A stretch of DNA of 64,000 nt from Cytobacillus purgationiresistens (GCF_030813235.1 NZ_JAUSUB010000008.1:62001-126000); one strand, 5' to 3'; counted from the stretch's first letter, positions 26,250 through 35,022 are shown. Notes: generated by a model from the letters alone, not told the origin. Translations and numbers: made by a program.

Positions 26250-26546
26250 TATTCCTCCCCCTTACTTACAATCCCTTAAACTCGAATTCCAAATAATTCA
26301 ATTAATATAATTATAGATTGAGAATCGAATAGAATACAGTAATAAGACAAGGAAAAAAATATTATATACTTTTTATTTCAAGGAATGATATTCTATCCAC
26401 TTATTTATATAAGGTTGAGAAACCTTTTATGAATAAGATAAGATTATACGATGTTTATCTAATGGTGACACTCAAAGCCGAGCATAATTTTTAGTTCATT
26501 AGAGATTTAATAAAGACCATCTCATCAGGGACCTGGTTAAGTCTTA
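26250..26546. other. Intergenic region, nothing recognised
   Basis: This AT-rich 297-base stretch between two leftward genes has no open frame with a ribosome binding site and no clear hairpin. It may hold the promoter of the DUF1272 gene. Confidence 0.5.
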
Positions 26547-27239
26547 TTATCCTTCAAGTGCAATATTAACTGATTCAATCGCGTGTATAACTGTTGTATC
26601 AAATAAAGGCACGTCAGAATTATCTGGCTTTACAAGTAATCCAATTTCAGTACAACCTAATATGATGCCTTCAGCTCCCTTATCTATTAAACGCTTGATT
26701 ATTTTTTGGTATTGCTCCCTTGATGATTGATTAATTTCACCTAAGCATAACTCCTCATAAATGACTTTATTTACACTCTCTCTATCTGCATTATTAGGGA
26801 CTAAAACCTCAATACCATATGCCTCGATGCGTGATCTGTAAAAGTCTTGCTCCATCGTATATTTCGTTCCAAGTAATCCTACCTTACTCATTTTCGAGTT
26901 TTGAATTTGTCTTGCTGTTGCATCTGCAATATGTAAAATCGGAATCCTAATTTTCTCTTCTATATATTTAATCACTTTGTGCATGGTATTTGTACAAATC
27001 ACGATAAATTCTGCTCCTGCCTTTTCTAAAGCCTGTGCAACATCACTTAATAACATACCTGCTTTTTCCCAGTTCCCCTCTACCTGGAAACGTTCAATCT
27101 CTTCGAAGTCAATACTGTATAGAATGCATTTTGCTGAATGCAATCCACCTAATTTATTTTTTATCTCTTCATTGATTATCCGATAATATTCAACGGAAGA
27201 CTCCCAACTCATCCCGCCTATTAACCCAATCGTTTTCAT
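26547..27239 (-). CDS. Aspartate/glutamate racemase family protein
   Basis: A 230-residue member of the cofactor-independent Asp/Glu racemase family (YgeA/RacX type). The N-terminus MKTIGLIGGMSWESSVEYY and the two catalytic cysteines in VICTNTMHK and ILGCTEIGLL are conserved, so the protein should be active as a racemase. Such broad-specificity racemases make D-amino acids for the cell wall or signalling. GAGGG lies seven bases before the ATG. The exact amino acid cannot be deduced. Confidence 0.9.
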   Translation of the reverse strand: MKTIGLIGGMSWESSVEYYRIINEEIKNKLGGLHSAKCILYSIDFEEIERFQVEGNWEKAGMLLSDVAQALEKAGAEFIVICTNTMHKVIKYIEEKIRIPILHIADATARQIQNSKMSKVGLLGTKYTMEQDFYRSRIEAYGIEVLVPNNADRESVNKVIYEELCLGEINQSSREQYQKIIKRLIDKGAEGIILGCTEIGLLVKPDNSDVPLFDTTVIHAIESVNIALEG

Positions 27240-27613
27240 AAATAATCCCTCATTCGTTTGAAGTGTTTTTTCATATGCAAATCGAACGGCTAAACCTAAA
27301 ATGATTTAGAGGTTTTCGTCGTTTTTCATTTAATTCTATATTCTTCTTCAACTTTCCTGCCTCTTCTCTTTCATAAAAAGGGTATTCCCTATTATATAAG
27401 CTGGAAACCACTCTGAATAAATGAAAAGTTATACAAACTTAAAAAATCTTGGTTTGTTCTTTAAATTGTATAAAAGAACCCCATCACCCATAAAAAAATA
27501 CCAACAAAAGGACCACTAATGTTGGTATTTCAGTTTCAGCGATAATAGGACACTGATCCACTCTTATGCAACAAAATGAATAGGTGTAATCATTCATACG
27601 AAAGAAAATTATA
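27240..27613. other. Intergenic region with a terminator hairpin only
   Basis: No supported gene lies in these 374 bases. The single clear element is the hairpin at 27496-27530, listed separately. Confidence 0.5.
27496..27530 (-). terminator. Intrinsic terminator of the HD-domain gene
   Basis: AAATACCAACA at 27496-27506 and TGTTGGTATTT at 27520-27530 form an 11-bp stem. On the minus strand it is followed by a T-run. It lies downstream of the broken HD-domain gene. Confidence 0.75.
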
Positions 27614-28195
27614 TCATTCTAATGAGTCTGCTTGTTTGCTCTTATCTATTTGAATCTGGGTTTCTTGATCCACCATTTCTCTGATGGATTGGATGATTGG
27701 ATCGAAAAGAGCTTGCTTCTTTCCGTATTCAAGATTAAAAAAGTAATCAAAATCAGGAGGATTAGCACCTTGATTATGTTGAATAATCGTTTCTATTTTA
27801 TCAATTGCCTTTACCAACTTAGCTTCATTGGTTTCCTCTTTATTATATTCGTACCATCATTCCATGAATTTTTGTTGATTATTTTTGGAGAGAGAAGCGA
27901 TCAGACTCTTAAGGGCGTCTCCTTCCTTCATGAACTTCATTTCAGAATTCACTTCAATTTTAGCAGATATATCCCCATCAAAAGCTTCTCCAAGATCATG
28001 TATTAGAGACAAACGTAAGACTCTATTAAAATCTAAATTAGGAAGGTATTCCTCTAATACCATACAAAACATAGTCAGCCGCCAAGAGTGCTCTGCTATA
28101 CTCTCTTTTCTGCCATTGCTTGTCCACGCTGTTCTGGTGTTACTTTTCAACCGCTCAATCTCTTTAATAAAAGAAAATGATGCTTGAGTAATCAC
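27614..28195 (-). pseudogene. HD-domain hydrolase interrupted by one in-frame stop
   Basis: One frame runs 193 codons from a GTG at 28195 to 27614, broken only by a TGA at 27857-27859. The N-terminal part has the HD-domain motifs AEHSWRLTMFCMVLEE and SLIHDLGEAFDGDI. After the TGA the same frame continues WYEYNKEETNEAKLVKAIDKIE...NPPDFDYFFNLEYGK, the normal C-terminal part of YfbR-like/HDDC2 metal phosphohydrolases (5'-nucleotidase type). No frameshift is needed, so a single base change would restore the gene. Two shortened proteins of 112 and 67 residues could be made, but the first lacks the end of the fold. Confidence 0.8.
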
Positions 28196-28397
28196 CCATT
28201 CAATCCACTTCCATCGCGATAAGAGTCTATCATGTTATTCAATTAAAGCTATCCCTCCGTATAAAAAGGTCACCGGATGACCACTTTATTTAGTTCCATT
28301 ACAGTTCTAAATATGTAAATGTCTAATACCTTGAATCTTTCGAACTCGATAAATGAAAGACAAGCCAATTCTAAACTGGCTCATTCGATTTACTACC

Positions 28398-28667
28398 TCA
28401 TTCTACGTCAACCTTTTCTGGTTCAATCTCTAATCTCATCGCAATATCCTTTTTAATATCATCAATAGAATGAAACTCGTAATCAAAGAAGTGATCCCAT
28501 TCCTTAGCTGGTTCATAATCATTTAATATCTCTTCATTTTCTCCATAAAAAAGGACTGTATCCACTCTTAATAAATGATTTGAAACATTTTTGTCTTCAT
28601 TATCATCATCAAAATACTGTTCCATCTCATTTTGAACTAATACCTTTACTCCTGTTAATTTAGTCAT
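28398..28667 (-). CDS. Hypothetical acidic protein
   Basis: An 89-residue acidic protein (MTKLTGVKVLVQNEMEQYF...EIEPEKVDVE) that I do not recognise. I chose the ATG at 28667 because GGAGGAG stands six bases before it; the frame extends to 28721 without one. There is no signal peptide, membrane segment or cysteine. The hairpin AGCCA...TGGCT at about 28363-28382 may end its transcript. Confidence 0.65.
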   Translation of the reverse strand: MTKLTGVKVLVQNEMEQYFDDDNEDKNVSNHLLRVDTVLFYGENEEILNDYEPAKEWDHFFDYEFHSIDDIKKDIAMRLEIEPEKVDVE

Positions 28668-29066
28668 TAAATTCTCCTCCATATCTTGTATCATCAATTC
28701 TACTTTATATAGTTCATACACTCATTTCTCTTTGGTTAAACATTTGAGGCTCATTTACTAACCAGACAAAAGAAAAACTGTAATAAAAAATAATTTATCT
28801 ATTAATCAGGATTTTTAAAAACAATCTTCATACATAACAGGAATGCTGTCCCTTTCCCCAAAGAATGGTTCAAAATATAATAACTTGAATGTTAAGTTTT
28901 GGATCTCGTTCAATAGACGGTTAATGCACTTGAATATCATCATCATTTTTTTCCTTTCTCTATATTCCAAAAGACCAACTTTTTGGCTTATTTAACCTAC
29001 TCAAACAAATTTTTGACACTTTATTTCATTTATTCAAGAACAAATTCATGATAATAGTATTTATTC
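28668..29066. other. Intergenic region, no supported gene
   Basis: About 400 AT-rich bases separate the leftward hypothetical gene and the MerR promoter. I see no frame with a ribosome binding site and no repeat. Confidence 0.5.
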
Positions 29067-29097
29067 TTGACTTAGAGTTAACTCTAACACCTATTAT
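29067..29097 (+). promoter_or_regulatory. MerR-type promoter with 19-bp spacer (autoregulatory)
   Basis: TTGACT at 29067-29072 and TATTAT at 29092-29097 are separated by 19 bases, the overlong spacing that MerR activators correct by bending DNA. The spacer carries the perfect palindrome TTAGAGTTAACTCTAA. It lies upstream of the MerR gene itself. A second copy of this arrangement precedes the SDR gene. Confidence 0.85.
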
Positions 29098-29165
29098 AGG
29101 ATCACTTAAGTAAGTAGCTGAATAAAACAAACGCTCAGTAAATCAAATGATTAGGGGGTGTAGAA

Positions 29166-29591
29166 TTGACTGAGAAAACATATCGAATTGGTCAGTTAGC
29201 AAAAGTGATTGGTGTGAGCGAACATACTTTGAGGTTTTATGAAAAAGAAGGGCTTGTTATTCCCAAGAGAAATAAAGGTAACATCCGCAGTTACACTGAA
29301 GAAAATCGTTTATGGATAGAATTTTTGTTGCATATGAAAGATACCGGCATGACCTTAGAGGATTTGAAACGATACAAGGCTTTATGGGAATTAGGTGATG
29401 AGGGGTTAGATGAGCTTGTGCAATTATTAGAAGACCATCGAGCGAATGTAAAAGCAAAGTTAAAGACTTATGAAAACAACCTTTCTCTTTTAGATAAGAA
29501 GATCGACCTTTACCAAGACTATATTACCAAAAACGGCAGAAAAGATTTATTTGAAAGTTTTGTTCAAGAAAAAAATCAAAGTACAGATTAA
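29166..29591 (+). CDS. MerR family transcriptional regulator (AdhR/NmlR-like, cysteine-free)
   Basis: A 141-residue MerR protein starting at TTG with GGGGG seven bases upstream. The winged helix is YRIGQLAKVIGVSEHTLRFYEKEGL, followed by RSYTEENRLWIEFLLHMKDTGMTLEDLKRY and a C-terminal dimerisation coil. The layout is that of the AdhR/NmlR group, whose members sense aldehydes through a cysteine near residue 52. This protein has no cysteine at all, so that mechanism is excluded. Its target is the following SDR gene and itself, through the shared palindrome TTAGAG-N4-CTCTA-type operators. Confidence 0.93.
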   Translation: MTEKTYRIGQLAKVIGVSEHTLRFYEKEGLVIPKRNKGNIRSYTEENRLWIEFLLHMKDTGMTLEDLKRYKALWELGDEGLDELVQLLEDHRANVKAKLKTYENNLSLLDKKIDLYQDYITKNGRKDLFESFVQEKNQSTD

Positions 29592-29654
29592 AAAAGGCTC
29601 TTTTCTAATAGATTGTTGTTTTTTCATAGGTTTTAATAAAACAAACCATTGATA

Positions 29655-29765
29655 AAAAAGGTGATTGGAACGGGTGTGCGAGACTCCTGCGGAAGTGAAG
29701 CGGACGATGAGGCTCACTTGGAGAGGAAATCAACGACTACCTGCGAAAAGCAACAAAGGAAACGA
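29655..29765. repeat. Degenerate copy of a Bacillus intergenic repeat
   Basis: The stretch GCGAGACTCCTGCGGAAGTG, then GCGGACGATGAGGCTCAC and GGAAATCAACGAC, resembles a GC-rich repeat family scattered between genes of many Bacillaceae (usual core GAGACTCCTGCGGGAAAAGC...GAGGCTCACCGC...GCGGAAATCAAC). It is eroded here and sits between the MerR gene and the SDR promoter. Its role is unknown. Confidence 0.6.
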
Positions 29766-29794
29766 AAACAGCCTTAAAAAATAATAAAAAGCAC

Positions 29795-29825
29795 TTGACT
29801 TAGAGATAACTCTAGCAAATAAACT
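29795..29825 (+). promoter_or_regulatory. MerR-controlled promoter of the SDR gene
   Basis: TTGACT at 29795-29800 and TAAACT at 29820-29825 are 19 bases apart. The spacer contains TAGAGATAACTCTA, nearly the same palindrome as upstream of the MerR gene. This shows that the SDR gene is a direct target of the regulator. Confidence 0.82.
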
Positions 29826-29942
29826 AAGCACATATTACACAGGAGGTGATACCTGAAACAACCCATTTAAAGAAGGAAACGTTCACTATGTGTGTAAAAT
29901 TAGGAAAATATTAAATAAAGATAAAAACTTGGAGGAATGAAC

Positions 29943-30689
29943 ATGTCGGGAATTAAAGATAAGGTTGTCATTATTACAGGTGCATCAAGTGGTATAGGAG
30001 AAGCTACAGCAAAAGAACTTGCTTCTAGAGGTGCAAAAGTAGTTCTTGGAGCACGTCGTGAGGATCGCTTAAAAATGTTAAAGGATGAGATAGAAAAAAA
30101 TGGTGGTCAAGCTGTATATCAAGTAACAGATGTCACTTCAAGAACAGAAGTTGAAGCATTAGCAGAATATGCTTTAAATAATTATAAGAGAATTGATGTT
30201 TTAATTAATAATGCGGGGACTATGCCACAATCTCCTCTTTTCAAGAAAAAAGTTGATGAGTGGGATATGATGATTGATGTCAATATTAAAGGGTTATTAT
30301 ATGGCATTGGATCAGTTTTACCAACAATGAGAGAACAGAAATCTGGTCATATCATCAATTTATCATCGATTGCTGGTCACCATGTCTACGCAGGTGGTGC
30401 TGTGTATAGTGGTACTAAACATGCCGTAAGAGCGATCACAGAAGGTTTACGACAAGAAGAAGCAGCTAATGGGTCAAATATTCGCACCACAAACATTTCA
30501 CCGGGTGCGATCAATACTGAGCTAACAGAAACAATCACAGATACAGAATTAAAGAGTGCCTATGATGAATTATATAAAGGAGCAATTGCGCCTGAAAGTA
30601 TCGCACGTATAATCGCTTTTGCAATTGAAGAACCAGCAGATGTTGCTGTCAACGAAGTAATTGTTCGTCCGACAAATCAACAAGCTTAA
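29943..30689 (+). CDS. Short-chain dehydrogenase/reductase
   Basis: A 248-residue classical SDR. The cofactor motif is VVIITGASSGIGEATAKELA, NNAG is in DVLINNAGTMPQS, and the catalytic serine, tyrosine and lysine are in INLSSIAG and YSGTKHAVR. An arginine after the second strand (GARRED) favours NADP(H). GGAGG lies seven bases before the ATG at 29943; the upstream ATG at 29937 is too close. Control by the MerR protein suggests reduction of a reactive aldehyde or ketone, which is inference. Confidence 0.93.
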   Translation: MSGIKDKVVIITGASSGIGEATAKELASRGAKVVLGARREDRLKMLKDEIEKNGGQAVYQVTDVTSRTEVEALAEYALNNYKRIDVLINNAGTMPQSPLFKKKVDEWDMMIDVNIKGLLYGIGSVLPTMREQKSGHIINLSSIAGHHVYAGGAVYSGTKHAVRAITEGLRQEEAANGSNIRTTNISPGAINTELTETITDTELKSAYDELYKGAIAPESIARIIAFAIEEPADVAVNEVIVRPTNQQA

Positions 30690-30702
30690 ATATTCCAAAA
30701 TG

Positions 30703-30739
30703 GGTGTAGTCTTTTTTATAGAACTGCGCCTTTTTTTTT
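30703..30739 (+). terminator. Intrinsic terminator of the SDR gene
   Basis: GGTGTAGT at 30703-30710 pairs with ACTGCGCC at 30723-30730, using two G-U pairs in RNA, and T9 follows. Confidence 0.75.
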
Positions 30740-30806
30740 AACAGTCTACTGAAATGCTTAACTGCTCAAAAGAAACACTGCCATCTTCTGTTAAAGATAA
30801 TTTTTT

Positions 30807-31562
30807 TCATTTTTCACTCACAGTTACAAAATGATCCTTATTTAATATTGGAACCGTTTGATCAACATTTAAATGACTACAATATTTCACATCCTCCGCA
30901 AACCCTCGTTCACGTAATTCACGCCCACTTCCACACTCCCAAACTAATTCATTTAATTTTTGTTTTGAATGCTTAAACGCACCAATACACACTTCGACTT
31001 CAGGGGACTTTTTCCCGTTTAAGTATGAAAGTATCGCACCAGCACCTAAATAATCTTCAATAGAAGGCCGAAGAGCATCTTCATTCTCTCTAGCATCACT
31101 CCATTGTTCACCACAAGGAATGACAGTAATATTTGCCTTTGTTTTTATTCTTAATTGATTAGCAACGGAAGCAACTGATGAAGCATTAATTAACGAGCCT
31201 ATTAAAAGTGCTGGAACCTTAGAAGCTACCCAAGTACAAAATGCACCATTAAGCGAGGATAATACATATTTTTTATTAGAGTGACCATGGTTAAAGGTAC
31301 CTGGTGATAAAGTCGGATTTCCTATTTTAGTTGCCTCAGCTCTACCTAGAATATAATTAGCACCTACTTTATTTGCGTACCCCCTTCCATCCAAATTTGG
31401 TGGAAAAGGATAAATAATAGATCCATATCGCAAAGCTGAAATTACAGTTGAAGAAAAACTAAGGACATCCACAATTATTACAATATCCCCCCTACTCGCT
31501 GCATCTCTAGCCCCACGCCTTCCCCATTCCACTCTCACTTCATAAGGAGATTGTTCAAACAA
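30807..31562 (-). CDS. 2-phosphosulfolactate phosphatase family protein (ComB-like)
   Basis: The 251-residue sequence has the ComB family landmarks: DIVIIVDVLSFSSTVISALRYG, YILGRAEATKIGNPTLSPGTF, VLSSLNGAFCTWVA and VIPCGEQWSD. ComB hydrolyses phosphosulfolactate in coenzyme M synthesis in archaea, but Bacillus homologues have no known role and coenzyme M is not expected here. A TTG at 31562 is the likely start since AAAGGTGG lies seven bases before it; the frame could begin at a GTG at 31574. It stands alone. Confidence 0.85.
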   Translation of the reverse strand: MFEQSPYEVRVEWGRRGARDAASRGDIVIIVDVLSFSSTVISALRYGSIIYPFPPNLDGRGYANKVGANYILGRAEATKIGNPTLSPGTFNHGHSNKKYVLSSLNGAFCTWVASKVPALLIGSLINASSVASVANQLRIKTKANITVIPCGEQWSDARENEDALRPSIEDYLGAGAILSYLNGKKSPEVEVCIGAFKHSKQKLNELVWECGSGRELRERGFAEDVKYCSHLNVDQTVPILNKDHFVTVSEK

Positions 31563-31670
31563 ACTTAAAACCACCTTTCAATCATTTGATAGGATTGATT
31601 ATAAAGTAATTTTTTAAAAAATATAGACTTATAATTCTGAATAATATACAATTAATGTTAAGTTCTGTAA

Positions 31671-31704
31671 AAAACACCCTCTTTCAAGTGAAAGGGTGTT
31701 TTTT
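31671..31704. terminator. Strong bidirectional hairpin
   Basis: AAAACACCCT-CTTTC-AAGT-GAAAG-GGTGTTTTTT folds into a long stem with one bulged base, A-rich on the left and T-rich on the right. No adjacent gene on the plus strand uses it, so it may end a small untranslated transcript or a lost gene. Confidence 0.6.
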
Positions 31705-31859
31705 GGAAGATTGAAATATGAACTTCATTACCAATCACAGCTTGATAAACAAACACTGAAGGGTATTTTATTTTTTGTTTAATGCCCCTGTAGTGAAATT
31801 AGAATAATGCGCAGTAAACGGAAACTCTGCATTAAAAAAGTATATATAAAATGTTTGTG

Positions 31860-31895
31860 CTAACAAGTTGGATCATACTCTTCACAAATGTTCAT
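31860..31895 (-). CDS. Possible 11-residue peptide ORF
   Basis: On the minus strand an AAGGAG site lies nine bases before ATG at 31895. The frame reads MNICEEYDPTC and stops at TAG. Nothing is known to match. It could be a leader peptide, the stub of a lost gene or chance. The good ribosome binding site and two cysteines are the only support. Confidence 0.25.
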   Translation of the reverse strand: MNICEEYDPTC

Positions 31896-32161
31896 TTTCA
31901 ACCACTCCTTTTTCTATTATCGTTATCCATTATTTTTTTATCTTGTATAAATAAAAATCACAGACCGCCAAATCAATTTAAACTGACATTCCGTGATTTT
32001 AATTGTCAGTTCTTCATATGATAAATCAATATAATGACTCAACCAGGAGCAAAACTAAAACCCCGGGTCATATGGAAGGAATAAATTGTCTCCGCGGTTT
32101 TTCTTCTCTAAATTGGCAATTACTGCATTTATGATTCTTTTCCTCTTTATATCTCCTCACC

Positions 32162-32938
32162 TTATAAAATATCAATCCAAATTTTAACTGCTGTTGCAAA
32201 GATAAGTATGGCAAGAATAATTTGCAGAATCTTTGTATTCATTTTTTTACCTGCCATTGCACCGAGTGGAGAAGCGATTAAACTGGCAACAACCATGATA
32301 ATTGCCGGATAATAATCCACCTGACCAGTCGAAACTTTCCCTACTGTAGCGCCAATAGAAGAAATTAATGTAATGGCCAAGGAGGATGCAATCGTCATTC
32401 TTGTTGGGATTTTTAAAACAGTGAGCATGATTGGCACTAGTAAAAACGCACCTGCTGCCCCGACAATCCCAGCACCCAAACCGACAATTAATGCTAAAAC
32501 AGCTGCCAGCCATTTATTGAATTTTACTTGATCATAAGGTATATCGTCTAAGCCTTTCTTCGGAATAAACATCATGATTGCTGCGATGAGTGCCAATACA
32601 CCATAGACGAGATTAATTCCGCTCTCTGGCATAAGCTTTGACCCAAATCCACCAACGAAGCTGCCGATCAATATACTAATACCCATATAAGCAATGAGCG
32701 TTTTATTTAAGTACCCGCCTTTCCTATATGCCCATACACCGCCAATCGTCGCAAAGAACACTTGGACTGCACTAATTCCGGACACTTCATGGGCTGTAAA
32801 GGTAGCAACTCCTAATAAAGAAGGAATATATAATAGCATCGGATATTTGATAATTGAGCCACCAATGCCGAGCATACCTGATAAATAAGAGCCAATAAAT
32901 CCAATCAGGAAGATTGTGATAATAAATGCAAAATCCAT
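32162..32938 (-). CDS. TauE/SafE (TSUP) family sulfite/organosulfonate exporter
   Basis: A 258-residue membrane protein with about eight hydrophobic segments and the two internal repeat signatures [19 protein letters not shown] and [24 protein letters not shown] proteins export sulfite, thiosulfate or organosulfonates. It ends the leftward cluster of TusA and rhodanese genes, as tauE does in staphylococcal cst loci, so export of sulfite or thiosulfate made by persulfide oxidation is likely. GAGGAG lies before the ATG. Confidence 0.9.
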   Translation of the reverse strand: MDFAFIITIFLIGFIGSYLSGMLGIGGSIIKYPMLLYIPSLLGVATFTAHEVSGISAVQVFFATIGGVWAYRKGGYLNKTLIAYMGISILIGSFVGGFGSKLMPESGINLVYGVLALIAAIMMFIPKKGLDDIPYDQVKFNKWLAAVLALIVGLGAGIVGAAGAFLLVPIMLTVLKIPTRMTIASSLAITLISSIGATVGKVSTGQVDYYPAIIMVVASLIASPLGAMAGKKMNTKILQIILAILIFATAVKIWIDIL

Positions 32939-33001
32939 TTTACTTCTCCTCTCTTATCATGTACTTTGAAAAAGGGAACCAAGACCGGTTCCTTTTTTTC
33001 A

Positions 33002-33228
33002 TTATTTTTTTTGAATCCAAAATTTATAGACTCCGTCCTCTTCCTCTTGCTTTAAAAGAGTATGGCCACAAGATTTAGTCCATGCACTGATATCATTTAT
33101 TGATCCTTTATCTGTAGAATGCACTTCTAGCACTTGCCTTTGTTCAAGATCATTCATCGCTTTTTTGTTTTCACAATTGGCAGCGGACATGCAAGCCCTT
33201 TTGCATCTAGTAGTTTTGCTGTTTCCAT
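33002..33228 (-). pseudogene. TusA-like sulfur carrier, frameshifted at an A_AAA_AAG heptamer
   Basis: From an ATG at 33228, with GGGGGG eight bases upstream, the frame reads METAKLLDAKGLACPLPIVK, TKKR and stops at 33154. This contains the TusA CPxP motif. The rest of the fold (AMNDLEQRQVLEVHSTDKGS, then DGVYKFWIQKK) lies in the -1 frame. The join falls exactly at AAAAAAG (33160-33166), and the zero-frame stop TGA follows one codon later. Two intact paralogues in the cluster read KTKKAM and KTKKAI here, so one A is missing or the ribosome slips back one base. Without slippage only a useless 24-residue peptide is made. Confidence 0.85.
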
Positions 33229-33249
33229 TTTGTTTTCCCCCTGATTTTA

Positions 33250-34377
33250 TTATCGCACTGCACATCGATTAGGACCGATTTCCATTTCGCGCTGCTTTTC
33301 TTCATCAGGTGCAAATTTCCCCATATTAGTTTCGCGGATTTCCTGATAAGCATTTGGCTGCGGCGGAAGATTTTCAGTGACCATTTTTCTAAATTCTGTT
33401 TCGTCGTCTATATTTAATCCATGATTCTTTTCAAATAAAACACCTAATTTCTCTGCAACGCTTCCGTCATCATTTAACTCGTCGATAATCATAAAATGAG
33501 CAGGTAAAACCATTAATTCACTGGATAATTCTTTATAACGTTGATATAAGCTTTCTCTTAAATCACCAACCCAGTCTCCTGCTAATCCTGCAAGGTCAGG
33601 TCTACCGATAGAATCAATAAACAGAATATCTCCAGTTAGCAAGTATTTCTCATCGATGACAAACGATGTAGAACCAATTGTATGTCCAGGGGAATATAAT
33701 GCGTGAATATTAATCGCTGTACTGCCTATCTTCACTTCATTTCCATCTTCTAATCGGTTGTATTCAAAAGTTACCTCTTCTGCATCCTTTGGCGACAGCC
33801 AATAGGCAGCGCCTGTTTCTTCAGCAATGATACGACCGCCTGAAATATGATCAGCATGCAAATGTGTATCGAAAACATGAATAATCTTTGCACCAATACT
33901 TTCGGCAAACTTAAGATAAACATCGGTCATTCTTGTCGCATCAATTAGAGCTGCCTCACCTTCCGAAACGGCCATATATGATAAACAGCCTTTACCGATT
34001 CTCACAAATTGATATAGTTCTCCACCGTTTTTCAACTCACCCAGCTTAACTGGTTCTAAATGCTCACTCCAAGCTTTCATGCCACCTTCCAAGTAGGACA
34101 CTTCAAGCCCTTCTTCCAAAAGCATTTCCGCAATCATAATGGAGGAGCCTTCTTTCGCGCATACTACAATGATTTCTTTATTGGCTGGAATCTGATCCAT
34201 TATTCTTTCCACACCATCTAGCAAATCAAAATACGGGACATTCAAATATTCAAAGTTCACTCCTTCGATTTTCCAATCTTGAAAATCAGCTTCGTTACGA
34301 ACGTCAATAATAAATAGCTCTTCCTTATTAAATACCTTTTTCGTAACTTCATGTGGCTTCATAGCTTTTACTGTCAT
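33250..34377 (-). CDS. Rhodanese-metallo-beta-lactamase fusion (CstB/persulfide dioxygenase-like)
   Basis: The 375-residue protein joins an N-terminal rhodanese (active-site loop VVCAKEGSS, about residue 90) to a metallo-beta-lactamase fold with the iron-binding motif [13 protein letters not shown] and later [27 protein letters not shown] and VLPAHF. This pairs sulfur transfer with persulfide dioxygenase activity, which oxidises glutathione-type or bacillithiol persulfides to sulfite or thiosulfate. I chose the ATG at 34377, with GGGGGG eight bases upstream. It lies between TusA-like genes under a CstR-type operator. The order of domains is reversed compared with Staphylococcus CstB, and only one rhodanese is present. 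Confidence 0.88.
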   Translation of the reverse strand: MTVKAMKPHEVTKKVFNKEELFIIDVRNEADFQDWKIEGVNFEYLNVPYFDLLDGVERIMDQIPANKEIIVVCAKEGSSIMIAEMLLEEGLEVSYLEGGMKAWSEHLEPVKLGELKNGGELYQFVRIGKGCLSYMAVSEGEAALIDATRMTDVYLKFAESIGAKIIHVFDTHLHADHISGGRIIAEETGAAYWLSPKDAEEVTFEYNRLEDGNEVKIGSTAINIHALYSPGHTIGSTSFVIDEKYLLTGDILFIDSIGRPDLAGLAGDWVGDLRESLYQRYKELSSELMVLPAHFMIIDELNDDGSVAEKLGVLFEKNHGLNIDDETEFRKMVTENLPPQPNAYQEIRETNMGKFAPDEEKQREMEIGPNRCAVR

Positions 34378-34383
34378 TTTTAT

Positions 34384-34397
34384 TACCCCCCACGGTA
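34384..34397 (-). promoter_or_regulatory. Weak CstR-type operator before the rhodanese-MBL gene
   Basis: TACCCCCCACGGTA keeps the TACC...GGTA arms but with a degenerate centre. It overlaps the ribosome binding site of the rhodanese-MBL gene. It is the poorest match of the set. Confidence 0.4.
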
Positions 34398-34443
34398 TAT
34401 TAGTTTGTAAAAAAATAGAGTGTTGCATGTGTATGCATTATTC

Positions 34444-35022
34444 TTATTGATTGAAGTTGACTGTTTTCCCAAACCATCCACTCATACCTGGTAAGACGTT
34501 AAATACATTTGTAAAACCATTACTCGCCAACTTTTGTGAAGCTAAATCACTTCGGGTTCCTGTTCGGCATATAACAAAAGTCTTTGATGCTTTATTTAAT
34601 TGGTCAAAATGATCTTCAAGCTCTCCTAATGGAATAGAGATTGCACCTGGAATATGATTGAAAGCATATTCTGCAGTTTCACGTACATCTAGTACAACTA
34701 CTTGTTCATTATCTTCCAATGTTTTCATAAGGTCTTCGTTGCTGATTGTATACGGATACTTTGTTTCTGAAGTGGTTTCATCATGAGACGATTTTCTTAT
34801 AAAATGATTTAAAACCCCACCTTCTTCTATCGTACCTAAATATTGATGGCCTGTACTTTCAGACCATGCTTTAATATCAGCTTTGGATCCTTTGTCAGTT
34901 GCTTGTATTTCCAGCACGTGACCAGATTCTAAATCCTTCATTGCTTTCTTTGTTTTGACGATCGGCATTGGACAAGCTAATCCCTTTGCATCTAGCGTTT
35001 GGTTCACTTTCATTTTTTCCAT
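34444..35022 (-). CDS. TusA-rhodanese fusion sulfurtransferase
   Basis: A 192-residue fusion. Residues 1-75 are a TusA domain with the persulfide-bearing cysteine in AKGLACPMPIVKTKKAM. Residues 90-190 are a rhodanese with VVLDVRETAEYAFNHIPGAISIP and the active-site loop CRTGTRSD. The arrangement resembles CstA of staphylococci, which moves persulfide sulfur between its own domains. GGAGG lies seven bases before the ATG. It should pass sulfur to or from the neighbouring rhodaneses and the dioxygenase. A CstR-type operator stands directly upstream. Confidence 0.9.
   Translation of the reverse strand: MEKMKVNQTLDAKGLACPMPIVKTKKAMKDLESGHVLEIQATDKGSKADIKAWSESTGHQYLGTIEEGGVLNHFIRKSSHDETTSETKYPYTISNEDLMKTLEDNEQVVVLDVRETAEYAFNHIPGAISIPLGELEDHFDQLNKASKTFVICRTGTRSDLASQKLASNGFTNVFNVLPGMSGWFGKTVNFNQ

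Larger units (their letters stand above)
31575..32161. other. 587-base intergenic region with hairpins and a tiny ORF
   Basis: Three inverted repeats are visible. The first is a strong terminator-like hairpin at 31671-31704. The second is AACTGACA...TGTCAGTT at about 31989-32010. The third is AAAACCCCGG...CCGCGGTTTT at about 32056-32105, which may end the leftward sulfur cluster. A 36-base ORF at 31860-31895 is listed separately. No other coding signal is seen. Confidence 0.5.

Noticed and set aside
27857-27859. Selenocysteine at the TGA of the HD-domain gene
   Set aside because: No SECIS-like hairpin directly follows, the family has no cysteine or selenocysteine at this place, and the window gives no sign of selenocysteine genes.
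27632-28187. Plus-strand ORFs over the HD-domain gene
   Set aside because: They are antisense to a recognisable HD-domain frame and show no family features of their own.
33002-33265. An 87-residue protein read straight from 33265 as the natural product
   Set aside because: Its first 30 residues are out of frame with the TusA N-terminus, which lies in the other frame with a proper ribosome binding site and the CPxP motif.
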